Source: an uncultured Verrucomicrobiota bacterium
Lineage (GTDB): Bacteria; Verrucomicrobiota; Kiritimatiellia; SS1-B-03-39; UBA6053
DNA: 64,000 nucleotides
Assembly: GCA_937127435.1 (NCBI GenBank)
Contig: CAKZLZ010000186.1
Location: forward strand, 1 to 64,000
Direction of reading: 5' to 3'
Shown here: positions 46,178 through 56,300 of the stretch, piece after piece
How positions within the stretch are numbered: position 1 is the stretch's first letter
Layout of the letters: each line of letters opens with the position of its first letter
The notes under the pieces: generated by a model
Database searches by the model: none
The model's input: only the letters and a program-made list of their open reading frames with translations
What the model was told of the DNA's origin: nothing
Made by a program: the position numbers and the translations under genes

Positions 46178-46705
46178 TTATCCCTCAGGGCTCTCAGGAT
46201 GCGATGTCCCGGATTTATCTGTGAAAAAGTTGCAGATCACCTTTTGTCGGTATGAGAAGATTCGGGTCAGATCTTTTTGCACAATGAGTTTTTCGACCAG
46301 GCGGCCACCGGGAACGCGGAAGGTGATATGGTCTTCTATCCGGGTGCCTTCGCCGTCACGGAAAAAACGATGGCTATGAATCCAGGTTCTATAGGGGCCT
46401 TTCAGTTGTTCATCCGTAAAGCTGTTGGGGGGATCATAGCTGGAGATGAGAGAGCGCCAGTGAATCGGCATCCCGTGAACTTTGAGTTTATAATCGATCA
46501 GGGCTCCCTCTTTCATTTCGATAGGAGAGGGGGTGAGGATTTTGAACTGCAGTGAATCCGGGGTGAGGCGCTGCAGGTTTTCCGGACGGCTGAAGAAATG
46601 GAAAATCTCCTCAATAGGACCGGGTAGCCACTGTGAAGTTTTTAAAACCGTGGGTTTACTTTTGTTTCGTTCAAAATGCGGCGCAATGGTTGATGTTGTG
46701 TTCAT
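46178..46705 (-). CDS. SRPBCC/START-like ligand-binding protein
   Basis: A 175-residue protein from the ATG at 46705. The Bet v1/START-type pattern is clear: QWLPGPIEEIFHFFSRPENLQRLTP at the N-terminus, SLQFKILTP, GALIDYKLKVHGMPIHWRS and a late ITFRVPGGRLVEKLI helix. Such proteins bind lipids or other hydrophobic ligands. It is divergent from the DUF1295/cfa genes with 70 bp between starts. The same trio, often with photolyase and ChrR, occurs in other phyla and has been linked to membrane lipid change under oxidative light stress. Confidence 0.82.
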   Translation of the reverse strand: MNTTSTIAPHFERNKSKPTVLKTSQWLPGPIEEIFHFFSRPENLQRLTPDSLQFKILTPSPIEMKEGALIDYKLKVHGMPIHWRSLISSYDPPNSFTDEQLKGPYRTWIHSHRFFRDGEGTRIEDHITFRVPGGRLVEKLIVQKDLTRIFSYRQKVICNFFTDKSGTSHPESPEG

Positions 46706-46775
46706 GCATATTGATCGGGGTGAGATTTCTTTCCTTACATTTGTAAGGGATTGAATTCCCCTTCGATCTGTTTGT

Positions 46776-47555
46776 ATGCTGATACCCATTTACATTTCAA
46801 TCGCCCTGGCCGGCACCCTGCAAATACTGCTGTGGATGCATTCTGTGAAAACCCGGAATGCGGGCTGGGTGGACTTTGGGTGGTCTGCGGGCATGTGGAT
46901 GTCCAGTTGGGTGATTCTTTTTACTTCCGATTTTCATCCCCGGGCCTGGTTGGCGTTTGGAGTTCTCTTTTTTTGGTCCGGTCGTCTGGCCTGGCATATT
47001 CTTCATGACCGCTTGTGGAAGAAGAAAGCAGAGGATCAGCGCTATCAAAATCTTAGAAGCCATTGGGGGGAGGCGGCGAATCGCAATTTCTTCTGGTTCT
47101 TTTTGTCCCAGGCTTTGTTGGTGGGGTTGTTTATGACGCCCGCTTTGGTGGTTTCGAGGAGAGGGGAGGCTTTTCCGGATCTGTTTGACCTTTGGGGAGT
47201 GGTCATCGCGCTGTTTGCCATTGCCGGTGAAAGTATTGCGGATCATCAGCTCGCGGGTTTCCGAAAAGATCCGGCCACCAAAGGCAAGGTCTGCCAACGC
47301 GGGTTGTGGGGCTACAGCCGACATCCCAACTATTTTTTCGAGTGGTTGCATTGGTGGGGCTATGTGTTGATGGCTTTGGGGAGTACCCTCTGGCTGTATA
47401 CATTATTAGGCCCGCTTTTTATGTACCTTTTTCTTCGATACCTTACGGGTGTCCCGCATGCGGAGAGACAATCTCTGCAGTCCCGTGGCGACGCCTATCG
47501 TGAATATCAACAATCCACCCCGGTGTTTTTTCCATGGACTCCACGCAAATCATAA
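46776..47555 (+). CDS. DUF1295 (steroid 5-alpha reductase-like) membrane protein
   Basis: A 259-residue integral membrane protein with about six to seven helices. The C-terminal part carries the family signature CQRGLWGYSRHPNYFFEWLHWWGY, followed by LTGVPHAERQSLQSRGDAYREYQ, as in steroid 5-alpha reductase and isoprenylcysteine methyltransferase folds that bind NADPH or SAM. It overlaps the start of cfa by 22 bp, so it may act on the same fatty acids. Confidence 0.9.
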   Translation: MLIPIYISIALAGTLQILLWMHSVKTRNAGWVDFGWSAGMWMSSWVILFTSDFHPRAWLAFGVLFFWSGRLAWHILHDRLWKKKAEDQRYQNLRSHWGEAANRNFFWFFLSQALLVGLFMTPALVVSRRGEAFPDLFDLWGVVIALFAIAGESIADHQLAGFRKDPATKGKVCQRGLWGYSRHPNYFFEWLHWWGYVLMALGSTLWLYTLLGPLFMYLFLRYLTGVPHAERQSLQSRGDAYREYQQSTPVFFPWTPRKS

Positions 47556-48757
47556 GTCACAATTTTACCGACATGCCTACCCTTTCTTATTGGGATCGTA
47601 TTTTTATTCACGCACTTCAACGTTTGCAGGAGGGGCAGATCAAACTGACCTTTGTTGACGGACCCAGTTTGTTGCTGGGGCAGGAGGGGGATCAAATTGC
47701 TGATTTGACTTTCTTGGACCGAGGACTCTCCAAGCGGGTATTGCTGGGTGGAAGTATGGCCCTGGCGGAAGCGTACATGGAAGGGAAATGGACGACGACA
47801 AATTTAAGTGCGCTGTTGGGTGTGTTGGCCCGCAGCCAAAAGGAGATGGGGCGGGTGGCCCGGGGAACTTCGCAGGTGTTGCGGAAGATGGATGATCTGA
47901 TGCATCATTTGCGCAGAAACACCAAAGAAAATGCGGTCAAAAATATTCAGGAACATTACGACCTGAGCAATGAACTTTATGAGACATTTCTGGATCCGAC
48001 GCTCACGTATTCCGCCGCGATTTTTGATCAGGCCGGGGAAGATTTGAAGCAGGCACAGTATCGGAAAATTGATCGCCTGATTGATCAGCTCCAGCCAACG
48101 TCCGCTGACCATGTGCTGGAAATTGGCAGTGGCTGGGGGGCTTGCGCCATTCGCATGGCCCGGCAGACAGGATGCAGGGTAACCAGTTTGACCCTTTCAG
48201 AACGACAGGCCGAAGAAGGGCGCCGCCGGGTGAGTGCGGCCGGACTGGAGGATTTGGTTGAAATCCGTATTCAGGATTACCGGGATGTCGAGGGTATGTT
48301 TGACCATGTGGTCAGCATCGAAATGGTGGAAGCGGTCGGTCATGAATTTCTGCCGGAATATTTTGAGGTCGTGCAGCAGCGGTTAAAACCCGGCGGACGT
48401 TTTGCGCTGCAGGCAATTACGATACCGGATGAGCGCTATGCGGAATACAACAACTCCGTGGACTTTATCCGCAAACATATTTTTCCCGGAGGACATCTTC
48501 CCAGTCCCAAGCTGTTAGAAGATTTGAGTCACAGCGTGGGATTACAGCAAGTGGACGCCTTCGAGTTTGGCAAAGATTATGCAGAGACTTTGCGCCGGTG
48601 GAATGAAATGTTTTTGGAGAATGCAAAAAGGGTGAAAGCATTGGGATTTGATGAATCGTTTATCCGTAAGTGGCAATACTATTTCTGTTACTGTGAAGCG
48701 GGTTTTGATTCCGACCTGATTCACGTTCGCCAGCTTTGTTATCAGAAGGATTCATGA
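47534..48757 (+). CDS. cfa: Cyclopropane-fatty-acyl-phospholipid synthase family methyltransferase
   Basis: Methylates unsaturated acyl chains of phospholipids using SAM. It has 407 residues. The N-terminal lipid-binding part has LGGSMALAEAYMEGKWTT. The catalytic domain has NIQEHYDLSNELYETFLDPTLTYSAAIF, then the SAM motif VLEIGSGWGACAIRMA and SIEMVEAVGHEFLPEYF, with FIRKHIFPGGHLPS near the end. Overlap with the DUF1295 gene argues for a two-gene operon; the product might be a modified (methylated or furan) acyl chain rather than plain cyclopropane. Confidence 0.94.
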   Translation: MDSTQIISHNFTDMPTLSYWDRIFIHALQRLQEGQIKLTFVDGPSLLLGQEGDQIADLTFLDRGLSKRVLLGGSMALAEAYMEGKWTTTNLSALLGVLARSQKEMGRVARGTSQVLRKMDDLMHHLRRNTKENAVKNIQEHYDLSNELYETFLDPTLTYSAAIFDQAGEDLKQAQYRKIDRLIDQLQPTSADHVLEIGSGWGACAIRMARQTGCRVTSLTLSERQAEEGRRRVSAAGLEDLVEIRIQDYRDVEGMFDHVVSIEMVEAVGHEFLPEYFEVVQQRLKPGGRFALQAITIPDERYAEYNNSVDFIRKHIFPGGHLPSPKLLEDLSHSVGLQQVDAFEFGKDYAETLRRWNEMFLENAKRVKALGFDESFIRKWQYYFCYCEAGFDSDLIHVRQLCYQKDS

Positions 48758-48993
48758 CTGAAGCGTATTCCCTCCGCCGAACAATCCCTTAGGAACCAAG
48801 TCTAAATCTCTTTCATAAGGGAGGAAAGTCAGCGGAGTGCTGAGGCTGTGATAGATTCAGGTATAGATCCCCGCCGACTTTCATATGCCATCGTGCTTCC
48901 TGATATCGATTTTACGATCATTGAAGAAACCAGAAAGCCATATCGTTCAAAGTCCAATAATTCAATGAAGTGAAGCTGGTAAACCCGGCGGGG

Positions 48994-49380
48994 GTCACAG
49001 ACAAGAATGTCTGTGTCACGTTAATTTTTGGAAGCGGGTGGGGTTGAAATGGGATGCTCCGCACACCCCGCAAGCGAGGTGCTTGGTGAAGACGGTTGGC
49101 CGCCACGCAAGTGAGGTGGTTTTGGACGTCACAGACAGGAATGTCTGTGTCACGTTAATTTTTGGAAGCAGGTGGGGGCGAGATGGGATACTCCTCACAC
49201 CCCGCAATCTAGGTGCTTGGTGAAGACGGTTGGCCGGCACGCAAGTGAGGTGGTTTTGGACGTCACAGACAGGAATGTCTGTGTCACGTTATTTTGGGGA
49301 AGCGGGTGGGGGCGAGATGGGATACCCCGCAAGCGAGGTGCTTGGTGAAGACGATTGGCCGGCACGCAAGCCTGGTTTTT
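48994..49380. repeat. 134-bp tandem repeat, three copies, with ACAGACAGGAATGTCTGT cores
   Basis: Units start at 48994, 49128 and 49262, exactly 134 bp apart; the third is shortened. Each starts with the palindromic core GTCACAGACAGGAATGTCTG (first copy has one change) and continues through GAAGCAGGTGGGGGCGAGATGGG-type and GCTTGGTGAAGACGGTTGGC segments. The core matches the foldback arms at 25947 and 26049. Nothing else is seen in 48758-49407: the 236 bp after cfa hold no gene. Confidence 0.93.
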
Positions 49381-49407
49381 TGGTCTGAGACTTCTTTCTT
49401 TTGACCG

Positions 49408-50004
49408 CTATTTCAGCAGGTCTTCACGCAACTGAATTTTTTTCAGTTTGGGGGCGATGACTACGCGGCAGTAGGGGGCTGAACTGTTTTTTGCGTAGTA
49501 ATCCTGATGATAACTTTCGGCCACATAAAAATTTCCGGCGGATTCTACTTGGGTCACCACCGGGGTTTTGAAGACTTTTTCGTCATTCAGTTTTTTGATG
49601 GCGGCTTCAGCGAGGTTCTTTTGTTCATCACTGTAGTAGAGGATGGTGGAACGGTATTGGGTGCCGACGTCATTGCCTTGGCGATTGAGGGTGGTGGGGT
49701 CGTGAATATCAAAAAAGACTTCCAGGAGGTCTGTGTAGTGGATGACTTCAGGATTGTAGACAACCTGCACCACTTCCGCATGGCCGGTTTTTCCGGTAGT
49801 GACTTCTTTATAAGTGGGGTTTTCAACCTTTCCGCCCTGATAGCCTGATTTGACGGATTCGACCCCTTTGAGTTTTTCGAAGAAAGGTTCGAGGCACCAA
49901 AAACATCCGCCACCAAAAGAGGCTTTTTCCAATTTTACATTGTCATCACTCATGGCCAGGCTTCCGGTTAGGGTTAAAAAGATACTGAGTAGGATTGTTT
50001 TCAT
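49408..50004 (-). CDS. msrA: Peptide-methionine (S)-S-oxide reductase, exported
   Basis: Reduces methionine-S-sulfoxide. It has 198 residues. A signal peptide (about 1-17) sends it to the periplasm, unlike MsrB. The catalytic Cys is C34 in GGGCFWC, and GYQGGKVENPTYKEV, FFDIHDPTT and YHQDYYAK are the other conserved segments. The ATG at 50004 has AGGAG upstream on its strand. It starts 8 bp after the stop of the preceding secreted protein. Confidence 0.96.
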   Translation of the reverse strand: MKTILLSIFLTLTGSLAMSDDNVKLEKASFGGGCFWCLEPFFEKLKGVESVKSGYQGGKVENPTYKEVTTGKTGHAEVVQVVYNPEVIHYTDLLEVFFDIHDPTTLNRQGNDVGTQYRSTILYYSDEQKNLAEAAIKKLNDEKVFKTPVVTQVESAGNFYVAESYHQDYYAKNSSAPYCRVVIAPKLKKIQLREDLLK

Positions 50005-50012
50005 AATGGACT

Positions 50013-50720
50013 TTACTCCTGTTCGGGTATTTTGCCAAGGGGGTTCTTTCCTTTGACGCGCAGGGCGAACCAAACCTTACCGGGAGATTGCGGAAAAAAG
50101 AAAAACTCACGGGTGTCGAGTTCCAGTCCGGAGAGCTCCGCGGCTTCTTTTACGGTTATAAAAGCCTGTAGGACGGGCGGATGATCCTTTTGCAGGATTT
50201 GTATGTCGGCTAGCACCGCGGCGTAGATGGATTGAGGGAGTGGGCTTAGATCCAATCCTGCCGGAAGCTGTTGGGTGGGTTGTTTTTCGAGTCCTACCGC
50301 AATGCTGAAATTGCCATCCCGGTGCAGCACCACTTTCACCGGAGGCTGAAGCACCCATTTTTCATGTTTCGCGGCGGTGGCAATGTTTTCGTATGCGCGA
50401 TCAATCCGGGCGGGATTCGGGGATACAAGATAGGTGCCGGCGGGAAGTTGAATGAGGTGCAGAGGCGGCGTTTGTCCTTCGCTCTGAATCATATCTTTTG
50501 GGATGGGGGGCAGATCCATCTTTTCAAAACCGATAAAGAGATGATTTGCCGGGTTTTCTGCAGGGGGGCTCTCTTCCGCTTCGGGGCTGTCCAGGATGGT
50601 AAGATCCAACTCTTCGCTGAACGCATCCAGATCAGGGAGCTGAGCAAAGCTGAGGGTCCCGACAAGCAAGGTCAGGAGCAAAAGCATGCAGGTGGAGAGA
50701 TGTAAGGAAGGTTTAGGCAT
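50013..50720 (-). CDS. Secreted protein of unknown function
   Basis: A 235-residue exported protein. Signal peptide (about 1-26) ends TLSFAQ. Then comes an acidic stretch rich in Glu/Ser/Pro (about 33-58) and a mixed alpha/beta region with LPAGTYLVSPNPARIDRAYE and VKVVLHRDGNFSIAVGL. No family is recognised. It overlaps the L,D-transpeptidase end by 8 bp and is followed at 8 bp by msrA, so a cell-envelope role is plausible. Start ATG 50720 (MPKPSLHLS); four codons upstream a second ATG exists. Confidence 0.7.
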   Translation of the reverse strand: MPKPSLHLSTCMLLLLTLLVGTLSFAQLPDLDAFSEELDLTILDSPEAEESPPAENPANHLFIGFEKMDLPPIPKDMIQSEGQTPPLHLIQLPAGTYLVSPNPARIDRAYENIATAAKHEKWVLQPPVKVVLHRDGNFSIAVGLEKQPTQQLPAGLDLSPLPQSIYAAVLADIQILQKDHPPVLQAFITVKEAAELSGLELDTREFFFFPQSPGKVWFALRVKGKNPLGKIPEQE

Positions 50721-51252
50721 GGTGAGCGTCAATTGTGCCGATCCAAACCAGGGGCAGGGTATCCTGCAAAGAATCGGTCCAGTCGGCGAGTATCTGATTT
50801 CCCATGCGGATGCAACCTTGGGAAGCGGCTTGCCCCAGTTTTTCCTCCTGATGGGTGCCGTGAATATAAATATATCGGGATTTGCTGTTGCAGTTGAGTT
50901 CGGGGATGATGCCGTCCAACCAGAGGATGCGGGTGAGGATGGCGTCTCCCTGGCCGCCGGTAAAAGTTTTCAGTACTTCTCCCTCCGGAACGCGGCTTTT
51001 AAAAGGTTGACCGACTTCTTCATTTTTTCCGATGATTTCGCAGACCCGGTGGGCCCCCAGCGGGGTTTTTAAGGATCCTACGGCATTTCCAAGTCCAAAG
51101 CGGCTGGAAGAGATCGGGGTGGTGAGCAGGGCATGGCCGGGGTGGATACGGTGAAGGCATTGATGCGCCACATCCACAGCCCAGATTTCCTGTTCATTTG
51201 GAAAGGATTTTTTCAGGGCGGAGATATTTTCAAATCGGGTAGAGGATTGCAT
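50713..51252 (-). CDS. L,D-transpeptidase (YkuD domain)
   Basis: A 179-residue protein consisting almost only of a YkuD domain. The active-site motif HGTHQEEKLGQAASQGCIRM contains the His and the catalytic C147, and GSLKTPLGAHRV is the usual substrate-groove strand. These enzymes make 3-3 cross-links or attach proteins to peptidoglycan. No signal peptide is seen at the ATG at 51252, so export is unexplained; perhaps it acts in the cytoplasm or the start is misplaced. Confidence 0.87.
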   Translation of the reverse strand: MQSSTRFENISALKKSFPNEQEIWAVDVAHQCLHRIHPGHALLTTPISSSRFGLGNAVGSLKTPLGAHRVCEIIGKNEEVGQPFKSRVPEGEVLKTFTGGQGDAILTRILWLDGIIPELNCNSKSRYIYIHGTHQEEKLGQAASQGCIRMGNQILADWTDSLQDTLPLVWIGTIDAHHA

Positions 51253-51335
51253 ACAGCAAACAACTTATAAGAGCCTGCACCGTAAATCAAGTGCAGGCAA
51301 GGGGATGGGGGGATTCAAATTGCCCCCCAATACGT

Positions 51336-52376
51336 TTAAAGTGATCGGGTGGTGCTTCCTTCTGTCCATTTGCCATCTACCCGGAAAATGGTCCGGATTT
51401 CAGGAATGCCGGTTTCATTGTTGAGAATAAGCTGATGCAGTGTCTGCAGGGCCAATTTCCCTTGATACTCGAGGTGGGATGTCACCCCGGAAACTTGATT
51501 GATGTCGTCATCCTGAGAACGGTTCAGCCGGGTGAATCCTATGTTTTCCGGATATGAGAGCAGACCTGAGCGTCCCCAGGCATGCCATGGAAAGCCAATC
51601 GACATCAGCAGGTCGGGTTGAAAGTCGTTGATCCAGGATTGCAGTTCTTCGGGAGGGAGGGACCATTTTTCCACTTTTGGAAAACTTTTGAGATGTAAAC
51701 CGGGTAATTCAGGCTGCCGGTTACAAAGAGCGGCCCACACCCGGTCCTGGACATGTTCATCGGTGCGGGATTTTAAATATCCAATACGGCGATACCCCCG
51801 TTGATAAAGTGCGTCTACCGCACATAATCCCATTTGAAAATAATCGTTACGGACCGCATGGAAAGGATAGCGGTGAGCGCCTGAACCCATCATGACGATG
51901 GAAAAGGGGGCCCAGTGTTCGTGTGAAAGACCGGAAAGTTCTAAAGATGCAGATAAAAGAATTCCCCGGATCCCCCGGTGATAAAAGGTGCGTAAGCGCT
52001 GATCCAGACGCGGATCCCCGGGCGGGATCCACTCGAGTTTAATATGATATCCCAAATGCTTTGCCCGGTCGCTTACGCCCCGCATCCATTCGCTAAAAAA
52101 CCCTTGGTTATGTTCATAGATTGATTTTAACCGCAGGGGAGCAAGGAAAGGAATGATTTCCCCGGAGGAGGAAAGCGAGGTTCTTCCAGATTGACGATGC
52201 CGGACCAGGGCGGTTAATGCGGGATCCGGGCGATAGCCCAATGCTTCCGCTTTTTTCAAAATCTTTTGCTGCAGATCCGGTTTCACGCCTTTTTTACCAT
52301 TCAGGGCGCGTGATACCGTCATCACGCTCACTTGACAGTCCCTGGCAATATCTTTCATGGTGACGCGTTTGCTCAT
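51336..52376 (-). CDS. LacI-family transcriptional regulator
   Basis: A 346-residue repressor. N-terminal HTH: MKDIARDCQVSVMTVSRALNGKKGV, with hinge helix region PDPALTALVRH, followed by a periplasmic binding protein-like domain. The effector pocket cannot be read. It is divergent from the PEP-CTERM/sulfatase pair with 108 bp between starts, so it probably regulates that pair and itself in response to a sugar. Confidence 0.93.
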   Translation of the reverse strand: MSKRVTMKDIARDCQVSVMTVSRALNGKKGVKPDLQQKILKKAEALGYRPDPALTALVRHRQSGRTSLSSSGEIIPFLAPLRLKSIYEHNQGFFSEWMRGVSDRAKHLGYHIKLEWIPPGDPRLDQRLRTFYHRGIRGILLSASLELSGLSHEHWAPFSIVMMGSGAHRYPFHAVRNDYFQMGLCAVDALYQRGYRRIGYLKSRTDEHVQDRVWAALCNRQPELPGLHLKSFPKVEKWSLPPEELQSWINDFQPDLLMSIGFPWHAWGRSGLLSYPENIGFTRLNRSQDDDINQVSGVTSHLEYQGKLALQTLHQLILNNETGIPEIRTIFRVDGKWTEGSTTRSL

Positions 52377-52484
52377 TATGTTATAGTTAACATTTTGTCA
52401 CGGTTGTCAATGAAACTTAATTCAGGTTTACTGAATAGCGTTATATATTAAAACCCCGGTTGTTTATTCAATTTTAGGAAGGAC
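52377..52484. promoter_or_regulatory. Shared divergent promoter region between LacI regulator and PEP-CTERM gene
   Basis: A 108-bp AT-rich region. TTGTCA occurs twice, 9 bp apart (52395-52400, 52404-52409), and could be an operator half-site pair or -35 boxes. TATATT (52444-52449) could be a -10 element for the rightward gene. An AGGAAGGA ribosome-binding site precedes the ATG at 52485. Confidence 0.4.
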
Positions 52485-53360
52485 ATGATGAAAAATACAA
52501 TTCCCTCAAAATTATCTGCATACATTTTCACCTTATTGACGCCCTTATTGGTTTCCCATGGTGCCATCAGCATGGAGAGTGCCTGGTTCTTTAATGAAGG
52601 CAGCGGGAATATGTTCAGCCAAGCGACTTTGTCGGGCGGACAGACCTGGAATCAAGTGGACAATCCCAATGAAGTGCTGGCGGGAACCAGTAGTGTCGAT
52701 GTATCTTCACGCAGTAGTTGGAGTGCCTCCACTGCGGCACCGGGGTCGACGGGTTCATTGACGCTGAATGGTTCGGCCACGGCTCCCGCACAAATGGACA
52801 CGAATGTGGCAGGGGCGGATCTGACCGGACCCGGGGCGAAAACTTTTGTGGCTTGGATCAATCCCACGGCCGCGAGTGGTACGATTTTAAATTACAGTCC
52901 GGGAGGGGGAAGTAGTACCGGAGGGGATTTACGTTTAATGATCGATGCTAGTGGATATCTCCGGGGCGAAGTTTCCAACGGAGCGTTTGTATACAATGGC
53001 ACCTCATTGGTTGGCGATGGCTGGAACATGGTGGCGGCCATTTATAAATCGGGCAATTATCAATTTTATCTTGGGGGGAGCGGGATATTAACCCCCAGCA
53101 GTACGACCGGTACAAATGTAAATACTCTCGCGTATGTCTCAGGCGGGTCCGCATATCCCAATTTTGTGATCGGAACGAATCAGAATGGGGTGAATTCCTT
53201 TACCGGCGGTATCGATATGGTGGCTGCGTATACCGGCGCCGCGACTGTGAGCGAATTGAATGATATTTATGCCAACGGGATTGCGATTCCCGAAGCGAAT
53301 ACTCTGATTTTGATGGGAGTCGCTTTTGCCAGCTTGTGGGCCTTTAAGTCCCGTCGTTAA
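52485..53360 (+). CDS. PEP-CTERM exported LamG-like protein
   Basis: A 291-residue protein: signal peptide (about 1-27), a LamG/concanavalin-like domain (about 28-262; SAWFFNEGSGNMF, KTFVAWINPTAASGTILNY, DGWNMVAAIYKSGNYQFYL), and a C-terminal PEP-CTERM variant starting IPEANTL, then a hydrophobic helix and FKSRR. The stop overlaps the next ATG by 1 bp (TAATG), so translation is coupled with the sulfatase. A sugar-binding surface protein is likely. Confidence 0.8.
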   Translation: MMKNTIPSKLSAYIFTLLTPLLVSHGAISMESAWFFNEGSGNMFSQATLSGGQTWNQVDNPNEVLAGTSSVDVSSRSSWSASTAAPGSTGSLTLNGSATAPAQMDTNVAGADLTGPGAKTFVAWINPTAASGTILNYSPGGGSSTGGDLRLMIDASGYLRGEVSNGAFVYNGTSLVGDGWNMVAAIYKSGNYQFYLGGSGILTPSSTTGTNVNTLAYVSGGSAYPNFVIGTNQNGVNSFTGGIDMVAAYTGAATVSELNDIYANGIAIPEANTLILMGVAFASLWAFKSRR

Positions 53361-56300
53361 TGAGAGTTTTTTTACGGACCTGGGGCTTGCTCGCTTTGCT
53401 GGCAGGCTCCTTTTCTTTTGCGGAAAACGATCCGCCCAATATCCTGTTTATCATCACCGATGATCTCGGCTATGGAGATTTGGGCGTCACTTATCAGGAC
53501 AGCCGGAATTTTGCCGGGAACCGGGATCAGCCCGCTTTTGATACCCCGGTGCTGGATACCTTGGCTTCGGAGGGCATCCGCTTTACCCGTCATTACAGCG
53601 GCTCTCCGGTCTGTGCGCCGGCGCGTGCTTCCCTGCTAACCGGACGTCATCAGGGACATGCGACGGTGCGGGACAATCAGTTTGATGAAGCGCTGGAGGA
53701 TACCGAGACGGTGGCCACAGTTCTACAGTCAGCAGGATACGCCACGGCCGCTATTGGCAAATGGGGTTTGGGCGGCAGTCCGGCCGCATCTTATCCCGCC
53801 CATCCGCTGGCGCGGGGCTTTGATTTCTTTTTCGGGATCATGGCGCATCGGGATGCACATTCTCATTACTTCACGGAATTCAATATTTCCCTGCATGACG
53901 GTTACGATTTGGTGCAGGCGGGTTATGACAAATGTTATTCAACCGATTTATTTACCGCCCGGGCGAAAAAATGGATTTCTGATCATCATACGAGTTTTCC
54001 GAATCAACCGTTTATGATGTACCTGGCCTACACCGCGCCGCACGCCCGTTTGCAGGTACCGACGCAGGCATATCCCTCCGGAGGGGGCGAGGCGGGCGGA
54101 ATGCAGTGGCTGGGAACGTCCGGAGAAATGATCTCCACGGCTTCCGGAACAATCGATTCGTGGATTCATCCGGATTTTGCCAGTGCGACTTGGGATGATG
54201 ATGGTAACGTTGGGACTGCAGAAGTTTCCTGGCCTGATTATGCTAAAAGGCACGCCACCATGGTCCGCCGACTGGACAGTGCGGTGGGAGATCTTCAGCA
54301 GTTGCTTGACGATTTGGGTATTCTCGAAAATACGGTGATCATTTTTACCTCTGACAACGGCCCTCATCACGAAGCCGGCTACAACGGCACTTACACGCAG
54401 GATCCCCGGTTTTTTGACAGCTTTGGTCCTCTGGACGGTACCAAGCGGGATTTGTGGGAAGGGGGATGGCGGGTGCCGACTCTGCTTTCCTGGCCGGCGG
54501 GAATTTCCGCACCGTCGGTGATTACCCGTCCCTCCCAGTTTCATGATTGGTTACCCACCTTTGCCAAACTGGCAGGGGTGGAGCCTCCCGCCAAATCGGA
54601 CGGGGTTTCTTTGTTGCCGGAAATTACCGGGCAGGGGACGCAGGCCCCGGGAATTCAATATGCGGAATACACGACTTCGAGCGGATTAAACAGTACCAAA
54701 AGTTATAGTGAATTTGATCCTTCGCATCGCGGGGTTACCCGCGGACATATGCAGGCGCTGTACCTGGAGGGATTCAAGGGGGTCCGTTATAATGTTTCGG
54801 GTGTGGACGATCGTTTTCGGGTGTATGAAACCGATGCGAACGCCAAAGAAACGGTAAATTTGTCCGGAGACCTGTCGGTGCCCGGACAACAGGAGTATGT
54901 CAATGCGACCTTGTGGGTGCGCCGTCCGCATGCAACGATTCCGCGGGCGTATGACACGGTTGAAATTCCGGCGACGGATGCCGATTATATTGCACCGTCG
55001 GTGCAGGTGTTTCCCGGAACCTATGCCTGGGTGCCCCGGGTGAGTGCGGCACCGGCCCGGACAGTGGCTTCGATGCCGGGCACCGCGGTTCTGCAAGCCG
55101 ATGAATCGGCGGCGCTTCAGTTTGAAGGGCTGTTGAATGTTCCGGTTTCAGGGACCTATACGTTTTATCTCCGCACAGACCGGGGCGCGGTGCTGCGGCT
55201 GCATGACATGCTGTTGTTGGATGCGGATAAAGGATATACTGCGGGCGATGAAGTGACTTCAGGTACCATAGATTTGCAGGCCGGCCGGCATCCCTTGCGG
55301 GTCTATTCCCATCATCGCGGCGCCTCGCCTTACCTGGAATTGGAATGGGAGGGCCCCGGATTATCCCGGCAGGCGATTCCGGCTTCCGCCTTTTCCGAAG
55401 CCGATTTAAACCGGGCTCCGGAGCTGGAAATTTCATCGCCCCTCGGGCCGGTCCGCATTGCCCCGGATTTAGGACTGAAAATCGAAGGGGCAATTTTGGA
55501 TGACGGTTTGCCGGAAGGCGAAGTTCTCAGTGTGGCGTGGTCGGTGTTGCAAACGCCGGTTGGCGGAACGGCGGTTTTGGATCCGGTGGATCAAATTGAT
55601 ACCACGGTGATGTTCGATATCCCCGGGCTTTATCAGCTGCAGTGCCAGGTGTCGGACGGAGAATTGTTTACGACCCGGGTCGTGGAAATCCGATACGGGG
55701 ATGCCGTAGGACAGGTCCCTCAAAATGCGAGCTTATGGTATCCGCTGTCCACCGATCTGGATGATCACGCCGGTGACAATGACGGGGTGGGGACCGGAGA
55801 ATATACCTATGCCGGGGGCGCGCGGGAAGGGGGGATTCATTTTGCGGATGCGGTTGCGTATGTGGACAGCAGCGCCAGTGTGGCCCTGCCGGCGTCGGGG
55901 TCGTGGAGTGCCAGCGTCTGGTTTCGCTTGGAGACACTTTCCGCGGTGAATGGTATGTTGTTACAGCAACTGGATGGAAGTGGCACGGGAAGATCCTGGC
56001 TGTATGTGCTCCAAGACAACGGCACCCTGCGTTTGGCAACTTTTCTCGGGGGAAGCAGCACGCAGGGCGGAGAGGTGGAACTGGACCGTTGGCACCATGC
56101 TGCGGTGGTCGTTTCGGGGGGGAGTTTGCGGTTATATTTGGACGGAGAGGAGGTGGCCCAAAGTACAAGAACCTTGGAAGCCAATACGGGGAAATTTCGG
56201 TTGGGGAATTATAAAACCGCAACTGCGGACCGGCAGTGGATGGGCTCCATGGAAGATCTGGCGGTATACGCAAGAGCCTTGTCCGAAAGTGAAATTGCCC

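Noticed and set aside
48758-48993. Possible small gene after cfa
   Set aside because: No frame with a plausible start, ribosome-binding site and coding bias; the stretch looks like spacer DNA before the repeat array.
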